This document shows, one piece after another, positions 19,401 to 27,889 of a DNA stretch of 62,339 nucleotides; within the stretch, counting starts at the first letter, position 1, and every line of letters starts with the position of its first letter. Origin of the DNA: JAVBME01 sp031552765 (lineage in GTDB: Bacteria > Bacillota > Negativicutes > Acidaminococcales > JAISLQ01). Where the stretch lies: assembly GCA_031552765.1 (NCBI GenBank), contig JAVBME010000001.1, forward strand, positions 1 to 62,339, written 5' to 3'. The position numbers were made by a program, and so were the translations under genes. Under the pieces are notes generated by a model. That model worked only from the letters and a program-made list of their open reading frames with translations. It was not told the DNA's origin and did no database searches.

Positions 19401-19782
19401 TATTTTGCAATTTGGCCTTCCCCGCGACCAGGACAAGATACTGTATAGCGGTACGCACGACAACGACACGCTTTTGGGCTGGTGCGAAAAAGAGCGGGGC
19501 AGCCAACACTTCACTGCTTTATCGGCTGCCGCCGGAGCGCCAGCTATACTGGAAGCGGAAAAGATGGTAGAATATATTTTACGGTATGCTTACGCCAATG
19601 ACGCGGTTTGGTTGATGACCCCCATGCAGGATATTTTGGGGCTCGGCAGCGGAGCGCGCATGAATACGCCGGGGACGGTTTCCTGTAACTGGTGCTGGCG
19701 TTTGCCGCCCGGCGCTCTTAACAGTGATATACGGGCGAAAATGTATGAACTGGTCAAACTGGGCGGACGTTTGCCGCTATAA
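16432..19782 (+). CDS. Fused alpha-amylase-family hydrolase and 4-alpha-glucanotransferase
   Basis: A 1116-residue two-enzyme fusion. The N-terminal half has a CBM34/neopullulanase-like beta domain (residues 1-115) and a GH13 barrel: YHIFPDRFFNP, VKVIYLNPIFQS, VILDGVFSHTGSDS, the nucleophile in TGWRLDVADELP, acid/base E in LLGEVWEDA, and LLGTHDT. A short beta domain ends near 620. The C-terminal half, about 625-1116, is a GH77 (MalQ-like) glucanotransferase: RAGILLHPSSLPSNYGIGDIG, GDMPFYLAADSADAW, LRIDHFRAIDSYWR, PFIVEDLGDVT and YSGTHDNDTLLGW. Together they can shorten or debranch limit dextrins and transfer glucans, completing phosphorylase action. The start at 16432 follows AAGGAGACGG; an upstream in-frame ATG (16384) lies inside glgP and lacks a ribosome site. 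No signal peptide, so cytosolic. Confidence 0.92.
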   Translation: MISIMHDSRNLVYRRPFGARPAGDRVRLSLDVRGGRPSDVLLRVWSGREQIFKMTAEEGSSVYQAEFDLPAEPGLVWYYFIVTLPGRRLFYGNNPEKIGGRGKIYSSEPPAYQITVYQPQDTPKWMEGGLIYHIFPDRFFNPYRQPLSVKPDSIYHDDWYRTPLYARDRQTGEIMAYDFYGGNLDGITAKLDYLADFGVKVIYLNPIFQSVSNHRFDTGDYEKVDPVLGDMAAFNRLCREAGKRGMRVILDGVFSHTGSDSRYFNKEGCYKELGAFQSKDSPYYSWYRFSEYPEEYESWWGIGNLPNVDELNPDYLDYIIENRRSVTARWLEAGATGWRLDVADELPLEFIWRLRRRMKEIDKDSFLLGEVWEDASHKISYGELRNYFAGGLLDSVMNYPFRQSVLDFLLGQETSRKVMADLYSLYENYPPDNFAILMNLLGTHDTVRLLTALSGSVPDGLSDSKKRKFRLRAEQKELAFRRLKQAVLWQMTFAGLPSVYYGDEAGLEGFADPYNRAAYPWGRENGAVYKYYWKFSRLRRRYPWLLGGQWRPLLSDPDIVAYMRWQEDDFSIIAINRADNEKFFTASCDFTVVDVLSGDGYQPQEGRLAVKIPGGGARILQKTVIFPDRRRRAGILLHPSSLPSNYGIGDIGPISLAFIDFLAESGHTVWQVLPLGPVDEEGSPYAGNSAFAGNVLLLSPDALCEDGLLTCQELAHACAGAAEASGVDFRRAAARKDRLCKMAYERFKEKRPADYADFYRENKYWLADYCLYASLKDYFDGKPWQRWPQGIAARNPEEIVKWQEILAEDIAYHAFLQYVFDRQWRKVCEKAKEKGITIIGDMPFYLAADSADAWAHRGLFDLDSKGYAAGMAGVPPDYFSDSGQLWGNPVYNWPACQAEQYKWWLRRLRRNLQMCDILRIDHFRAIDSYWRVPKGSETAMHGNWQKGPGDAFLLAVQKEFSGLPFIVEDLGDVTPSVGKLRDRFSLPGMNILQFGLPRDQDKILYSGTHDNDTLLGWCEKERGSQHFTALSAAAGAPAILEAEKMVEYILRYAYANDAVWLMTPMQDILGLGSGARMNTPGTVSCNWCWRLPPGALNSDIRAKMYELVKLGGRLPL

Positions 19783-19806
19783 ATGAAAGAGGGGGTCACA
19801 AATACT

Positions 19807-20502
19807 ATGGCTGCGCCTGAGCTTATATATACCACGGGAAAAATGTGCCCTGTGTGCAAGCAAAACTTTGAAGCCACCAAGGTACGCTCCCGCCTGAAGA
19901 TGGTAAAACAGGATACTGATTTTAATATGGTATTTGAAGATATCAATCCCCTTTATTATGCTATTTGGATTTGCCCGCATTGCGGCTATGCGGCGCAGGA
20001 TACTTTTTTTTCCGAGCTGCCGGAGCGTTCGGCGGAAAAGATCAAGGCTTTTCTCAACAGGCAAAAAGTAAATGTAGATTTTAGCGGCACGCGTACTCGC
20101 GAGCAGGCGATAATTGTATTTAAAGTAGCCATATTTCTGGCGGAACTTACCGAAGCGCCCGACAGCCGCCTAGCCGGGCTATACCTTCGTCTGGCCTGGC
20201 TGTACCGTGAAGCGCAAGACGCAAGCATGGAAGACTATGCTTTGGAAAAGGCCCTAGAACATTATGAAAACGCTCTTTATAAAGAAAAATTTCCCATCGG
20301 CAATATGAACGATATAACAGCCGAGTATCTGATCGCCGAGTTGCAGCGGCGTACGGGCAAGAAAGACCAGGCGGCCATTTCTTTCAGCCGGCTGGTATCA
20401 AACCCTAAAACCAAAACTGAACGGCGTATCTTTGAAATGGCGCGCGACGCCTGGGGTGAACTCAAGGGAAGCCGTAGCGAGTTGAATGATCTAATTGAAT
20501 AA
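19807..20502 (+). CDS. DUF2225 family protein (zinc-ribbon plus helical repeats)
   Basis: A 231-residue member of DUF2225 (function unknown; common in Firmicutes). Two CxxC pairs, CPVCKQNF and, about 45 residues later, CPHCGYA, form a likely zinc ribbon. The remainder is alpha-helical and TPR-like, with YLRLAWLYREA and ALEHYENALYKEKFP. The ATG at 19807 is chosen for the upstream AGAGGGGG; an ATG directly after the previous stop (19783) lacks space for a ribosome site. It is last in the glycogen operon, 24 bp after the fusion gene. A role in carbohydrate metabolism is possible from context only. Confidence 0.78.
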   Translation: MAAPELIYTTGKMCPVCKQNFEATKVRSRLKMVKQDTDFNMVFEDINPLYYAIWICPHCGYAAQDTFFSELPERSAEKIKAFLNRQKVNVDFSGTRTREQAIIVFKVAIFLAELTEAPDSRLAGLYLRLAWLYREAQDASMEDYALEKALEHYENALYKEKFPIGNMNDITAEYLIAELQRRTGKKDQAAISFSRLVSNPKTKTERRIFEMARDAWGELKGSRSELNDLIE

Positions 20503-20537
20503 GTTTTATGCATAATAAATAATCAGCTCTATCTAGG

Positions 20538-20563
20538 GCCGGCGTTTTATACGCCGGCTTTTT
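20538..20563 (+). terminator. Rho-independent terminator of the glycogen operon
   Basis: GCCGGCGT, loop TTTAT, ACGCCGGC, then TTTTT. Confidence 0.9.
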
Positions 20564-20874
20564 AGTACTGCCTATAAAGGAAAAACAATCTGCCCGGCTG
20601 ATAGTCGCCATCAATAACAACAATTATTAAATATCTTGCTAGGATGTTAAAATATAAAAGCCTGGAATAATTATCTGAATTTTTCAATAAATAGTTTGCC
20701 AAATTGAATTCTGCGGCGCTTAGTGGGCCGGAAAGGCAGGTGATAGAAGTACAAGAGCGGTTGTAAGTCTTTTTATATGCAATAATAAACATAATTGCTT
20801 TTGTACTGACGAGAAACAGTGGTTTTTACAACAATAAAGGTACCATTGTATTTAGGAATGGAGGCATGAGAAAA
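20564..20874. other. Intergenic region before the amidohydrolase
   Basis: About 310 bp of AT-rich sequence without a supported gene. The short leftward open frame here has no ribosome site and is not called. TATAAA-like and TATATGC hexamers occur near 20680-20790, but no -35/-10 pair is convincing. GGAGG at 20860-20864 is the ribosome site for the next gene. Confidence 0.5.
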
Positions 20875-22290
20875 ATGAAATATGATCTTATAATAAGGGA
20901 TTGCCTGGTCGTAGACCCGGTGAATGCTGTTAAATCCGTATGTTCAGTAGGTGTGAAAGACGGCAAGATAACCGAGGTCGGTCAGTCTATGGACGGCTCT
21001 GAGGCCAAGCAGGTAGTAGCTTTGCCGGGCACAGTATTGATGCCGGGCATCGTGGATTCACACGTACACGCCTCTGATTTGCTGGGCGGCGAACTGAGCT
21101 TTGGCATGATGGCGCGCGCCGGTGTTACTACGGCTCTCGATATGGCCGGCCCGGTAAATGTGGTCATGGACTATATGAACAAAGCTGGCGCCGGTATAAA
21201 TATGGCTGTTTTGAATGCGCTGTGGCCTAACGTTACTATAAAGAACATGGACCCGACTCTGGACGAGTGCCGGGAACTGGTAAAAAAATCTATGGCCGGC
21301 GGCGCTATCGGTATAAAACTCATCGGCGGGCACTATCCTTATACTGCCGATGCTTGCCGCAACGCTATAAAAGCGGCTAATGAAGAACGGGTCTATGCCG
21401 CCTGGCATGCCGGCAGCGAGAAAAATGGCTCGAATATCAACGGCGTTTTTGACACCGTAGAGTTTGCCGAAGGCCGTCCTTTCCACCTGGCCCATATCAA
21501 CGCCTACTGTCGCGGTATGGTGACCGGCGACGCCAAGGACGAGCTGAATAAAGTACTGAAACTGCTGACGGACAACCGCCAGATCATCTCTGAATTCCAT
21601 TGCGCTCCTTTAAATGGCGCCAACGGCAAATGCATAGACGGCGTGCCGGAGAGCCATATCGTGAGGAATTGCCTCAAAATGGGCGGCTATGAGATAACTG
21701 AGGAAGGGCTTATCAAAGCTTTCAAAGACGGCTACGCGCAAGCTTCCTGGGAAAACCTCGACGGCGAAAACCGTTATGTGCAGACTGAAAAAGCTCTCGA
21801 ATACTGGCGCATGATGGGCGGAAACTGCACTACCTGCTTCCCAGTCAACAACCGCGAAGTCGCTTTCCTGTGCGCTTCTTCCAAAGATGAAAACGGCGAA
21901 TTTATCATCGACGCGCTTTCCACTGACGGCGGCGGCATCCCGAGGAACTTCATCCTCTACCATGGCTACCAGCTTGTCGAATGGGGCGTATGGTCGGTGA
22001 GCGACTTTGTCAGAAAGAGCAGCACGATTCCGGCGAAAATGCTCGGTCTTGTCAACAAGGGCCACCTGTCGGCCGGCGCGGATGCCGATATCACTATATT
22101 CGATCCGATAAAACGTCAGGCGGTAATGACCATAGTAAATGGCAAAATAGTTTGCGTCAACGGCGTTTTGACCAATGAAGACAAAGGCGCCGTCATCTGT
22201 ACCGCTAGAGGCAAAGATGCGGTCAAAGCGGCCGGCCTTACGCCATATGTAGTCGACATGGAACAATCCATGATGTATGCGGGCAGGTAA
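20875..22290 (+). CDS. Amidohydrolase-superfamily metalloenzyme
   Basis: A 471-residue amidohydrolase with the small N- and C-terminal beta domain of cyclic-amidohydrolase/deacylase types. Metal-site motifs: GIVDSHVHA (HxH, about residues 59-67), IGIKLIGG (a lysine placed where a carboxylated bridging lysine can occur, about 143), WHAGSEK, LAHINAY and the aspartate in LSTDGGG. The fold resembles dihydroorotase, hydantoinase, D-aminoacylase and imidazolonepropionase. I cannot assign the substrate. It lies upstream of a DcuC carrier and near an aminotransferase and glutamate dehydrogenase, which suggests hydrolysis of an N-acyl, N-carbamoyl or lactam amino-acid derivative (inference). The start at 20875 is 10 bp after GGAGG; the ATG at 20866 is too close to it. 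Confidence 0.7.
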   Translation: MKYDLIIRDCLVVDPVNAVKSVCSVGVKDGKITEVGQSMDGSEAKQVVALPGTVLMPGIVDSHVHASDLLGGELSFGMMARAGVTTALDMAGPVNVVMDYMNKAGAGINMAVLNALWPNVTIKNMDPTLDECRELVKKSMAGGAIGIKLIGGHYPYTADACRNAIKAANEERVYAAWHAGSEKNGSNINGVFDTVEFAEGRPFHLAHINAYCRGMVTGDAKDELNKVLKLLTDNRQIISEFHCAPLNGANGKCIDGVPESHIVRNCLKMGGYEITEEGLIKAFKDGYAQASWENLDGENRYVQTEKALEYWRMMGGNCTTCFPVNNREVAFLCASSKDENGEFIIDALSTDGGGIPRNFILYHGYQLVEWGVWSVSDFVRKSSTIPAKMLGLVNKGHLSAGADADITIFDPIKRQAVMTIVNGKIVCVNGVLTNEDKGAVICTARGKDAVKAAGLTPYVVDMEQSMMYAGR

Positions 22291-22393
22291 TATAAGGACA
22301 CAAGGCTTTTTTTAGATGATGAGGTAGGGCCTCATCCGAATAAAAACCGTAATTCCATGAAGGTAAATATTTAAACTTGGGGGAGATGATGCG

Positions 22394-23650
22394 ATGTTAA
22401 TAATATTGGGTGTTGTCATCATAATAGCGACGATCTATCTTTTGATCAAACAGTATGAAACCAGGATGGTACTCTTTTGTTCCGGGCTTCTCATGGCGCT
22501 TATCGCCGGTATGCCGGTAGAAGCGTTCAAGGCATTTTCCACGCGTATGGTCACGGGTTCTTTGATTGAGCCGATACTCTCAGTTATGGGTTTTGCCTAT
22601 GTCATGAAATACACCGAATGCGACAAACATCTCATACATTTGGTGCTGAATTTCATGAAGAAGATCCGCCCGCTTTTGATACCGTTGGCAGTACTTTCTA
22701 CTTTCACTATCAATATCGCTCTGCCGGCTGCCTCGAGCTGTGCGGCGGCGGTGGGCGCAGTCATGGTACCACTCCTCATTTCCACTGGTATCCACCCGGC
22801 GATTGCCGCATCGGCGGTATTTGCCGGCACTTACGGCAGTATGCTCAGCCCCGGCCTTTCGCATAACGCCTTTATTGCCGCTATGATAAAAAAGACGCCT
22901 TTTGATGTCATAGCTATTCATATGTACGCAGATATCGCCTGCGCACTGGTCGGCGCCATATCTTTGACTATCGTCGCCCGCATGCTTAAAGAAGACAAAG
23001 GCTACGAACCGGAAGACGCATCACACAAAGTGGAAGCGATCAAAGTAAACCTTATCAAAGCAATTATTCCTATACTGCCAGTAGCCCTTCTTATTGCCAA
23101 TTACTTCAAAGTCTTCGGCAAGTATAACATGATGGTATCGCACGCTATGCTTATCAGTATAGTTGTGGCTGTCCTGGTTACCCGCAAGAACCCCGGCGAA
23201 GTTTCCAAAGCCTTTTTTGAAGGCATGGCCTGGTCATATGGCAATATACTCGGTATCATCATCGCCGCCGCGGTCTTTGTCAGCGGCATGGCTTCCATAG
23301 GCTTGATAAAAGCCTTCAATGAATTCCTTACCCATACTCCCGCCATCGCTAAAGTGGCCTCCGCTTTTGGTCCTTTCCTTCTCGGCCTGGTATCCGGATC
23401 GGGTGATGCTGCTGCGCTTGCCTTCAATGAAGCGGTCACACCGCACGCCGCTAATTTCGGCCTTGAAATACCAAAAATGGGCAGTATGGCAGCCCTCGGC
23501 GGCGCTCTTGGCCGTACGGCGTCACCTATATCAGGAGCTTGCCTGGTGGTAGCGGGTCTAGCGAAAGTAAGCCCGATGGAAATCGCCAAGCGCAGCCTGC
23601 CCGGTATGTTTATCGCTGTTATTGTAGCCATGATAATCCTTCTATACTGA
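22394..23650 (+). CDS. DcuC-type C4-dicarboxylate carrier
   Basis: A 418-residue polytopic membrane protein of the DcuC/anaerobic C4-dicarboxylate carrier family. Around 10-12 hydrophobic helices are visible. Family-like signatures include AGTYGSMLSPGLSHN, SGSGDAAALAFNEAV and the late GALGRTASPISGACLVVAG segment. DcuC family members carry succinate, fumarate or aspartate, often by exchange. The gene is 103 bp after the amidohydrolase in the same direction and precedes a terminator shared with the convergent LysR gene. The neighbour suggests it carries the amidohydrolase substrate or product, or exports succinate (inference). Confidence 0.82.
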   Translation: MLIILGVVIIIATIYLLIKQYETRMVLFCSGLLMALIAGMPVEAFKAFSTRMVTGSLIEPILSVMGFAYVMKYTECDKHLIHLVLNFMKKIRPLLIPLAVLSTFTINIALPAASSCAAAVGAVMVPLLISTGIHPAIAASAVFAGTYGSMLSPGLSHNAFIAAMIKKTPFDVIAIHMYADIACALVGAISLTIVARMLKEDKGYEPEDASHKVEAIKVNLIKAIIPILPVALLIANYFKVFGKYNMMVSHAMLISIVVAVLVTRKNPGEVSKAFFEGMAWSYGNILGIIIAAAVFVSGMASIGLIKAFNEFLTHTPAIAKVASAFGPFLLGLVSGSGDAAALAFNEAVTPHAANFGLEIPKMGSMAALGGALGRTASPISGACLVVAGLAKVSPMEIAKRSLPGMFIAVIVAMIILLY

Positions 23651-23667
23651 TGCCCTTACTACAACAG

Positions 23668-23702
23668 AAAACCTCCTGCTTTAACATCGCAGGAGGTTTT
23701 TT
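23668..23702 (+). terminator. Terminator between convergent dcuC-like and lysR-like genes
   Basis: AAACCTCCTGC pairs with GCAGGAGGTTT and continues into T. The A-rich left arm lets it act in both directions. Confidence 0.88.
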
Positions 23703-23713
23703 GCTTAAGAAAT

Positions 23714-24589
23714 TCAAACTCCGTCACACAGAGCGATAAAGCCGCGTATGGCGGGCGACAACCATTTTTTTTGATGATAGACGAGAAAATTCTTCACTTC
23801 TATTTGCGTCTTTTTTAGCGGCAGCTCTTTGAGCGTACATTGGGCCAGCTCATTTTTTATCGATATCTTGGGCAAAAAGGCTATGCCCAAGCCGGCCATG
23901 GTACATTGCTTTATTGAGGCCACGCTGGCCAGCTCGATGATGGAACGCAAAGTCAACTTGTTTTCTTCGAAGAAGGAAAGTATCAGCGGGCGGTAACCGC
24001 AGCCGGGTGGCGTTATGACGAGTGATTCGCCTTCGAAATCTGCCGGTTTGACGCTGCCTTTGGCAGCTAGGTAGTGCTCCGGGCTGACCACGGCGACTAT
24101 TTCTTCGCTGTGCAGTTCTTGTACAGCCATTTCATGTGCTTTTATCGTGTCGGTCAATACTAGGGCCACGTCTATACTATTGCTTTTCAGGCGTTCGATG
24201 AACTTATCGCATTCGTCCATGTGTATGGAGATTTTGACGTTAGGATAGAGCGCGCGGTATTTAGCAAGTATTTTTGGCAGGTAGTAGACGCAAACCGTTT
24301 CGGCGGCCCCAATATTGAGAGTACCCTTGAAATCAGTAGTAGAAAAGTGGTTTTTAGCTTCTTCGCTTAAATCAAGTATCTGGCGGGCATAATCGTAAAA
24401 CTCGCGTCCCTCGTTGGTCAGTTTGATATTGCGGCCTAGACGTTCAAACAATTTTACTTTCAGCTCTTCTTCTAAAAGGCGTATTTGCCCGGTGATATTT
24501 GATTGGGCATAATCAAGATGCTGGCCTGCTTTTGTAAAGTTGAGCATTTCTGCGGCTTTGCAAAATATCACTAACTGCCTGAGTTCCAC
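23714..24589 (-). CDS. LysR-type transcriptional regulator
   Basis: A 291-residue LTTR. The N-terminal winged HTH is clear (LRQLVIFCKAAEMLNFTKAGQHLDYAQSNITGQIRLLEEELKVKLF). The C-terminal effector domain resembles periplasmic-binding proteins, with LNIGAAETVCVYYLP starting near residue 90. The GTG at 24587-24589 is chosen because AAGGAAGTGA lies just upstream on the minus strand; a further 16 in-frame codons up to an ATG at 24637 are not typical for the family. It is divergent from the class III aminotransferase (268 bp between starts), so it probably controls that gene and perhaps the amidohydrolase/carrier pair. Several A/T-rich dyads lie in the shared region, but I cannot pick a T-N11-A box with certainty. 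Confidence 0.9.
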   Translation of the reverse strand: MELRQLVIFCKAAEMLNFTKAGQHLDYAQSNITGQIRLLEEELKVKLFERLGRNIKLTNEGREFYDYARQILDLSEEAKNHFSTTDFKGTLNIGAAETVCVYYLPKILAKYRALYPNVKISIHMDECDKFIERLKSNSIDVALVLTDTIKAHEMAVQELHSEEIVAVVSPEHYLAAKGSVKPADFEGESLVITPPGCGYRPLILSFFEENKLTLRSIIELASVASIKQCTMAGLGIAFLPKISIKNELAQCTLKELPLKKTQIEVKNFLVYHQKKWLSPAIRGFIALCDGV

Positions 24590-24857
24590 GCTACTCACTT
24601 CCTTACAACGATAATCACAAATAATGATAGTTCGCATCTCGTTTTATCATTATATTTATGTGTAATTACATGATATATTATAGGAAAGAGTTTGTCTACA
24701 TACAAAAATAAAAAACTGAAAATTGTCAATTTATTGAAAAATACCTTGTTTTTTACTGCCTGCGACTTTCTGGCCGGCGAATATTCCAAGGAGGTGCTTT
24801 TGCAAGTTTAACTGTAAAAACGACAGGATAAATCATAAAAATTGGGGGTAATGAATC

Positions 24858-26207
24858 ATGAGTGATAACAAAGCGACAAACGTATTTTACAGGGCGCCGA
24901 ACAAAAAATTAATGATCGCAGACCGCGGAGAGGGCATATACATCTATGACGTAGACGGCAATAAATACATAGACGGCGCATCCGGAGCGGCTGTTTCCAA
25001 CCTCGGGCACGGCAACAAAGAAGTGGCCGAGGCGGTCGGCGCGCAGGCGCAAAGACTGGCCTTCAGCCATTTGTCACGCTGGAGCCCGCAATCGCTCGAG
25101 GAGCTCGCCGACCTTGTGGCTTCCATCTCGCCGGGCGATCTCAACAAGCTGTATCCGGTATCGGGCGGTTCGGAAGCTACCGAAGCCGCGCTCAAAATGG
25201 CAAGGCAATACTATGTGGAACGCGACAAGCAAAGTTCTAAATACAGGATCATTTCCCGCTGGAAGAGCTTCCACGGCAATACTATCGGCGCGCTGTCCAT
25301 GACCGGAGACAAACGCCGCAAGAAATATACCCCGCTCCTGTTGAACTTTCCGCACATCGCGCCGGCCTATTGCTACCGCTGTCCGTTTGATAAAAAACCT
25401 GAAAACTGCGGAGTAGAATGCGCGCATGACCTCGAGAGATGCCTGAAAATGGAAGGCGCCGAATATGTGGCGGCTTTTATTGGCGAACCAGTGGGCGGCG
25501 CGGCCTGCGGCGCGATAGTACCGCACAAAGATTACTATAAGGTCATACGCCAGATTTGTGACCATTATGATATCCTCTTTATTGACGATGAAGTAATGGC
25601 AGGCTTCGGCCGTACCGGCACCATGTTCAGCATAGACGATTATGGCGTCATTCCTGACATTATGTGCGCAGCCAAAGGCATGAGCGCCGGTTATGCTCCG
25701 TTTGGCGCAGTCATCGCATCCGATAGGATATACAATACTTTCAAAAACGGCTCCGGCGTGTTCGTACACGGCCATACTTATGCCGGCAACCCGCTTGCCG
25801 CTTCGGCCGCTCTGGCTGTAATAAAAATCCTTATCAGAGAAAATATAGTAGAGAACTCCAAGAAGATGGGCGAGTACCTCATAAAACAAATGCAGGAAAA
25901 ACTGCTGCCCTTCAAATTTGTCGGCGACGTACGCGGCAAAGGCCTACTCTTGGGTGTAGAGATCGTCAAAGATAAAGCTACAAAAGAAGCATATCCGGCT
26001 GCTAAAGGCTTGGCGGAAAAATTGACTGTAGCTCTTGTCAAACGCGGCGTCATAGTTTACCCCGGCCAGGGCAACGCCGACGGTGAAAATGGCGACCAGT
26101 TCCTTCTGGCTCCGCCGCTCATAATCACTAAAGACCAGTGCGACGAAATGATGGAAAAAATGGTAGCCGGCTTTAAAGACTTCGAAAAAGAATTGGCCGG
26201 TATGTAA
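24858..26207 (+). CDS. Class III PLP-dependent aminotransferase
   Basis: A 449-residue fold-type I class III aminotransferase (4-aminobutyrate/ornithine/beta-alanine type). PLP contacts: GGSEATEAALKMARQY (phosphate binding), FIDDEVMAGFGRTG with D243, and K273 in CAAKGMSAGYAP. It has an unusual cysteine set, YCYRCPF and ENCGVECAH (C172, C175, C184, C188), that could bind a metal. An omega-amino acid or amine is the likely amino donor, with pyruvate or 2-oxoglutarate as acceptor. It is 250 bp before glutamate dehydrogenase, which would regenerate 2-oxoglutarate and release ammonia (inference). ATG with upstream TTGGGGGTAATG; the strong ribosome-like AAGGAGGTG at 24788 is not followed by a real gene. 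Confidence 0.87.
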   Translation: MSDNKATNVFYRAPNKKLMIADRGEGIYIYDVDGNKYIDGASGAAVSNLGHGNKEVAEAVGAQAQRLAFSHLSRWSPQSLEELADLVASISPGDLNKLYPVSGGSEATEAALKMARQYYVERDKQSSKYRIISRWKSFHGNTIGALSMTGDKRRKKYTPLLLNFPHIAPAYCYRCPFDKKPENCGVECAHDLERCLKMEGAEYVAAFIGEPVGGAACGAIVPHKDYYKVIRQICDHYDILFIDDEVMAGFGRTGTMFSIDDYGVIPDIMCAAKGMSAGYAPFGAVIASDRIYNTFKNGSGVFVHGHTYAGNPLAASAALAVIKILIRENIVENSKKMGEYLIKQMQEKLLPFKFVGDVRGKGLLLGVEIVKDKATKEAYPAAKGLAEKLTVALVKRGVIVYPGQGNADGENGDQFLLAPPLIITKDQCDEMMEKMVAGFKDFEKELAGM

Positions 26208-26457
26208 CAGCGGCTCGACGTGCGGGGTGCGGCACAAAGATATGCAGCATAAACATAGCAATAAATATAGACCTCCCACACCCCGCGCGCTTGTCATATA
26301 AAAAGACACAAAACTGTTTTTAGTACTTTTCAAAATTTTGCTTAGTAATTAGGCCTCATAAAATAAATCATGCGGGTATAGTATTTTCATAGGAAAAGTT
26401 TTATCATATAAGTGTATACAATATACAATGCATAAATCGGATAACAGGAGGAAAATC

Positions 26458-27711
26458 ATGACAAAAAAGTATAGTCCTTATCAAACCATGTTAGCGGTGT
26501 TGGACGAAGCAGGCAAAAAACTGGGCATGAAAACGAGCGATTATGTGGAAATGCGCTATCCGGAAAAAGAGCTCACTGTGGCAGTTCCAGTCATGATGGA
26601 CAATGGTGAAACAGAGGTTTTCGAAGGTTACCGTGTGCAGCACAGCAGTGTGCGCGGCCCGGCCAAGGGCGGGGTTCGTTTTCACCCTGACGCCGATATT
26701 GATGAAGTAAAGGCTTTGGCTGCCTGGATGACGATAAAATGCGCGGTCGTCAACATTCCTTACGGCGGGGCAAAAGGCGGTATCAAGGTAGAGCCTAGCA
26801 AACTTTCGCAAAACGAACGTATGCGCCTGACCAAAAGTTATATAACCCAAATCGCGCCAATTATTGGCGAAAAACGCGATATCCCCGCGCCCGACGTCAA
26901 CACTGACGGCCAGGTCATGGCCTGGATGGTAGACGCCTACAGCAAACTGCGCGGTGAAAATGTACCGGGCATCGTCACCGGCAAACCTATCGAACTGGGC
27001 GGCTCGCTCGGCCGAGTGGAAGCTACAGGCCGCGGCGCTATGCTCACACTGATGAACTATGTAAAAGAAGCAAAACTTGACCCGAAAAAAATGACTGTTG
27101 CCGTGCAGGGTTTCGGCAATGTCGGCAGCATTGGCGCCAAGCTGATGCAAGACCAAGGTTTTAAAGTCGTCGCCATCAGCGATGTGGGCGGCAGCTTTTA
27201 TAATAAAAAAGGCATCAATATCGAAAAGGCTATGGCTTACGCCAAAATCAACGGCAAATCTCTTAAAGGTTATACTGAACCGGGACTTGAGAATATAGCC
27301 GTTAAAGATTTCTGGGCGTTGCCGGTAGACGTTATTTTCCCGGCCGCCCTGGAAAACCAGATAAATGAAACGAATGCCAAAGACATAAAAGCAAAGATCA
27401 TCGTAGAAGGCGCCAACGGCCCGACCAGTCTTGAAGGCGACGCTATCCTCGCCAAAAAAGGCGTGGTCGTCCTGCCCGATATCCTAGCCAATGCCGGCGG
27501 CGTGGTCGTATCTTATTTCGAATGGGTGCAGAATCTTGAAAACTTCTACTGGGAAGAAGAATATGTAAACGATAAACTTACCAAAATAATGAAAAAAGCT
27601 TTCGACAACGTATGGCAACTGAGCAAGGAAAAGAAAGTCCCTATGCGTATGGCGGCGTACATGGTCGCCATAAAAAGCGTAGTGCAAGCAAGAAAACTCA
27701 GGGGAGTTTAA
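26458..27711 (+). CDS. gdhA: Glutamate dehydrogenase (Glu/Leu/Phe/Val family)
   Basis: A 417-residue hexameric-type dehydrogenase. The substrate region has GPAKGGVRFHP and the catalytic PYGGAKGGIKV (K106). The Rossmann motif GFGNVGSIGAKLM is near residue 220, followed by ISDVGGSFYN, where the negatively charged region after beta-2 suggests NAD preference (weak inference). It converts glutamate to 2-oxoglutarate and ammonia, the first step of glutamate fermentation. AGGAGG precedes the ATG at 26458; an in-frame ATG 30 bp upstream lacks one. It is followed by a hairpin and then etfBA. Confidence 0.95.
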   Translation: MTKKYSPYQTMLAVLDEAGKKLGMKTSDYVEMRYPEKELTVAVPVMMDNGETEVFEGYRVQHSSVRGPAKGGVRFHPDADIDEVKALAAWMTIKCAVVNIPYGGAKGGIKVEPSKLSQNERMRLTKSYITQIAPIIGEKRDIPAPDVNTDGQVMAWMVDAYSKLRGENVPGIVTGKPIELGGSLGRVEATGRGAMLTLMNYVKEAKLDPKKMTVAVQGFGNVGSIGAKLMQDQGFKVVAISDVGGSFYNKKGINIEKAMAYAKINGKSLKGYTEPGLENIAVKDFWALPVDVIFPAALENQINETNAKDIKAKIIVEGANGPTSLEGDAILAKKGVVVLPDILANAGGVVVSYFEWVQNLENFYWEEEYVNDKLTKIMKKAFDNVWQLSKEKKVPMRMAAYMVAIKSVVQARKLRGV

Positions 27712-27717
27712 TAGGGA

Positions 27718-27741
27718 GCGGGGCGGCCGACGCCGCCCCGC
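27718..27741 (+). terminator. GC-rich hairpin after gdhA
   Basis: GCGGGGCGGC and GCCGCCCCGC pair around a 4-nt loop. Only a weak T-run follows (CTCTTGAT), so it is either a poor terminator or an mRNA-protecting hairpin. Confidence 0.6.
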
Positions 27742-27783
27742 CTCTTGATATCTCAGGCATACGGCGGCATGATTATTTTATCA

Positions 27784-27813
27784 TTGTTGCCGTAGCAATT
27801 TTTCTGGTATAAT
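27784..27813 (+). promoter_or_regulatory. Probable extended -10 promoter for etfBA
   Basis: TATAAT at 27808-27813 is preceded by TGG (extended -10) and, 18 bp upstream, by TTGTTG (27784-27789). It lies 77 bp before the etfB ATG, so etfBA may be transcribed apart from gdhA. Confidence 0.5.
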
Positions 27814-27889
27814 GTAAAATGTGATAAATCATCTTGCTATAGGGTATTTACTAATATCTTTAGCACAATATTCTGAGAGGGGCGGAGAA

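Noticed and set aside
24788..24811. Strong AAGGAGGTG followed by a three-codon frame (TTG CAA GTT stop)
   Set aside because: Too short to support as a leader; could be chance or a decayed gene start.
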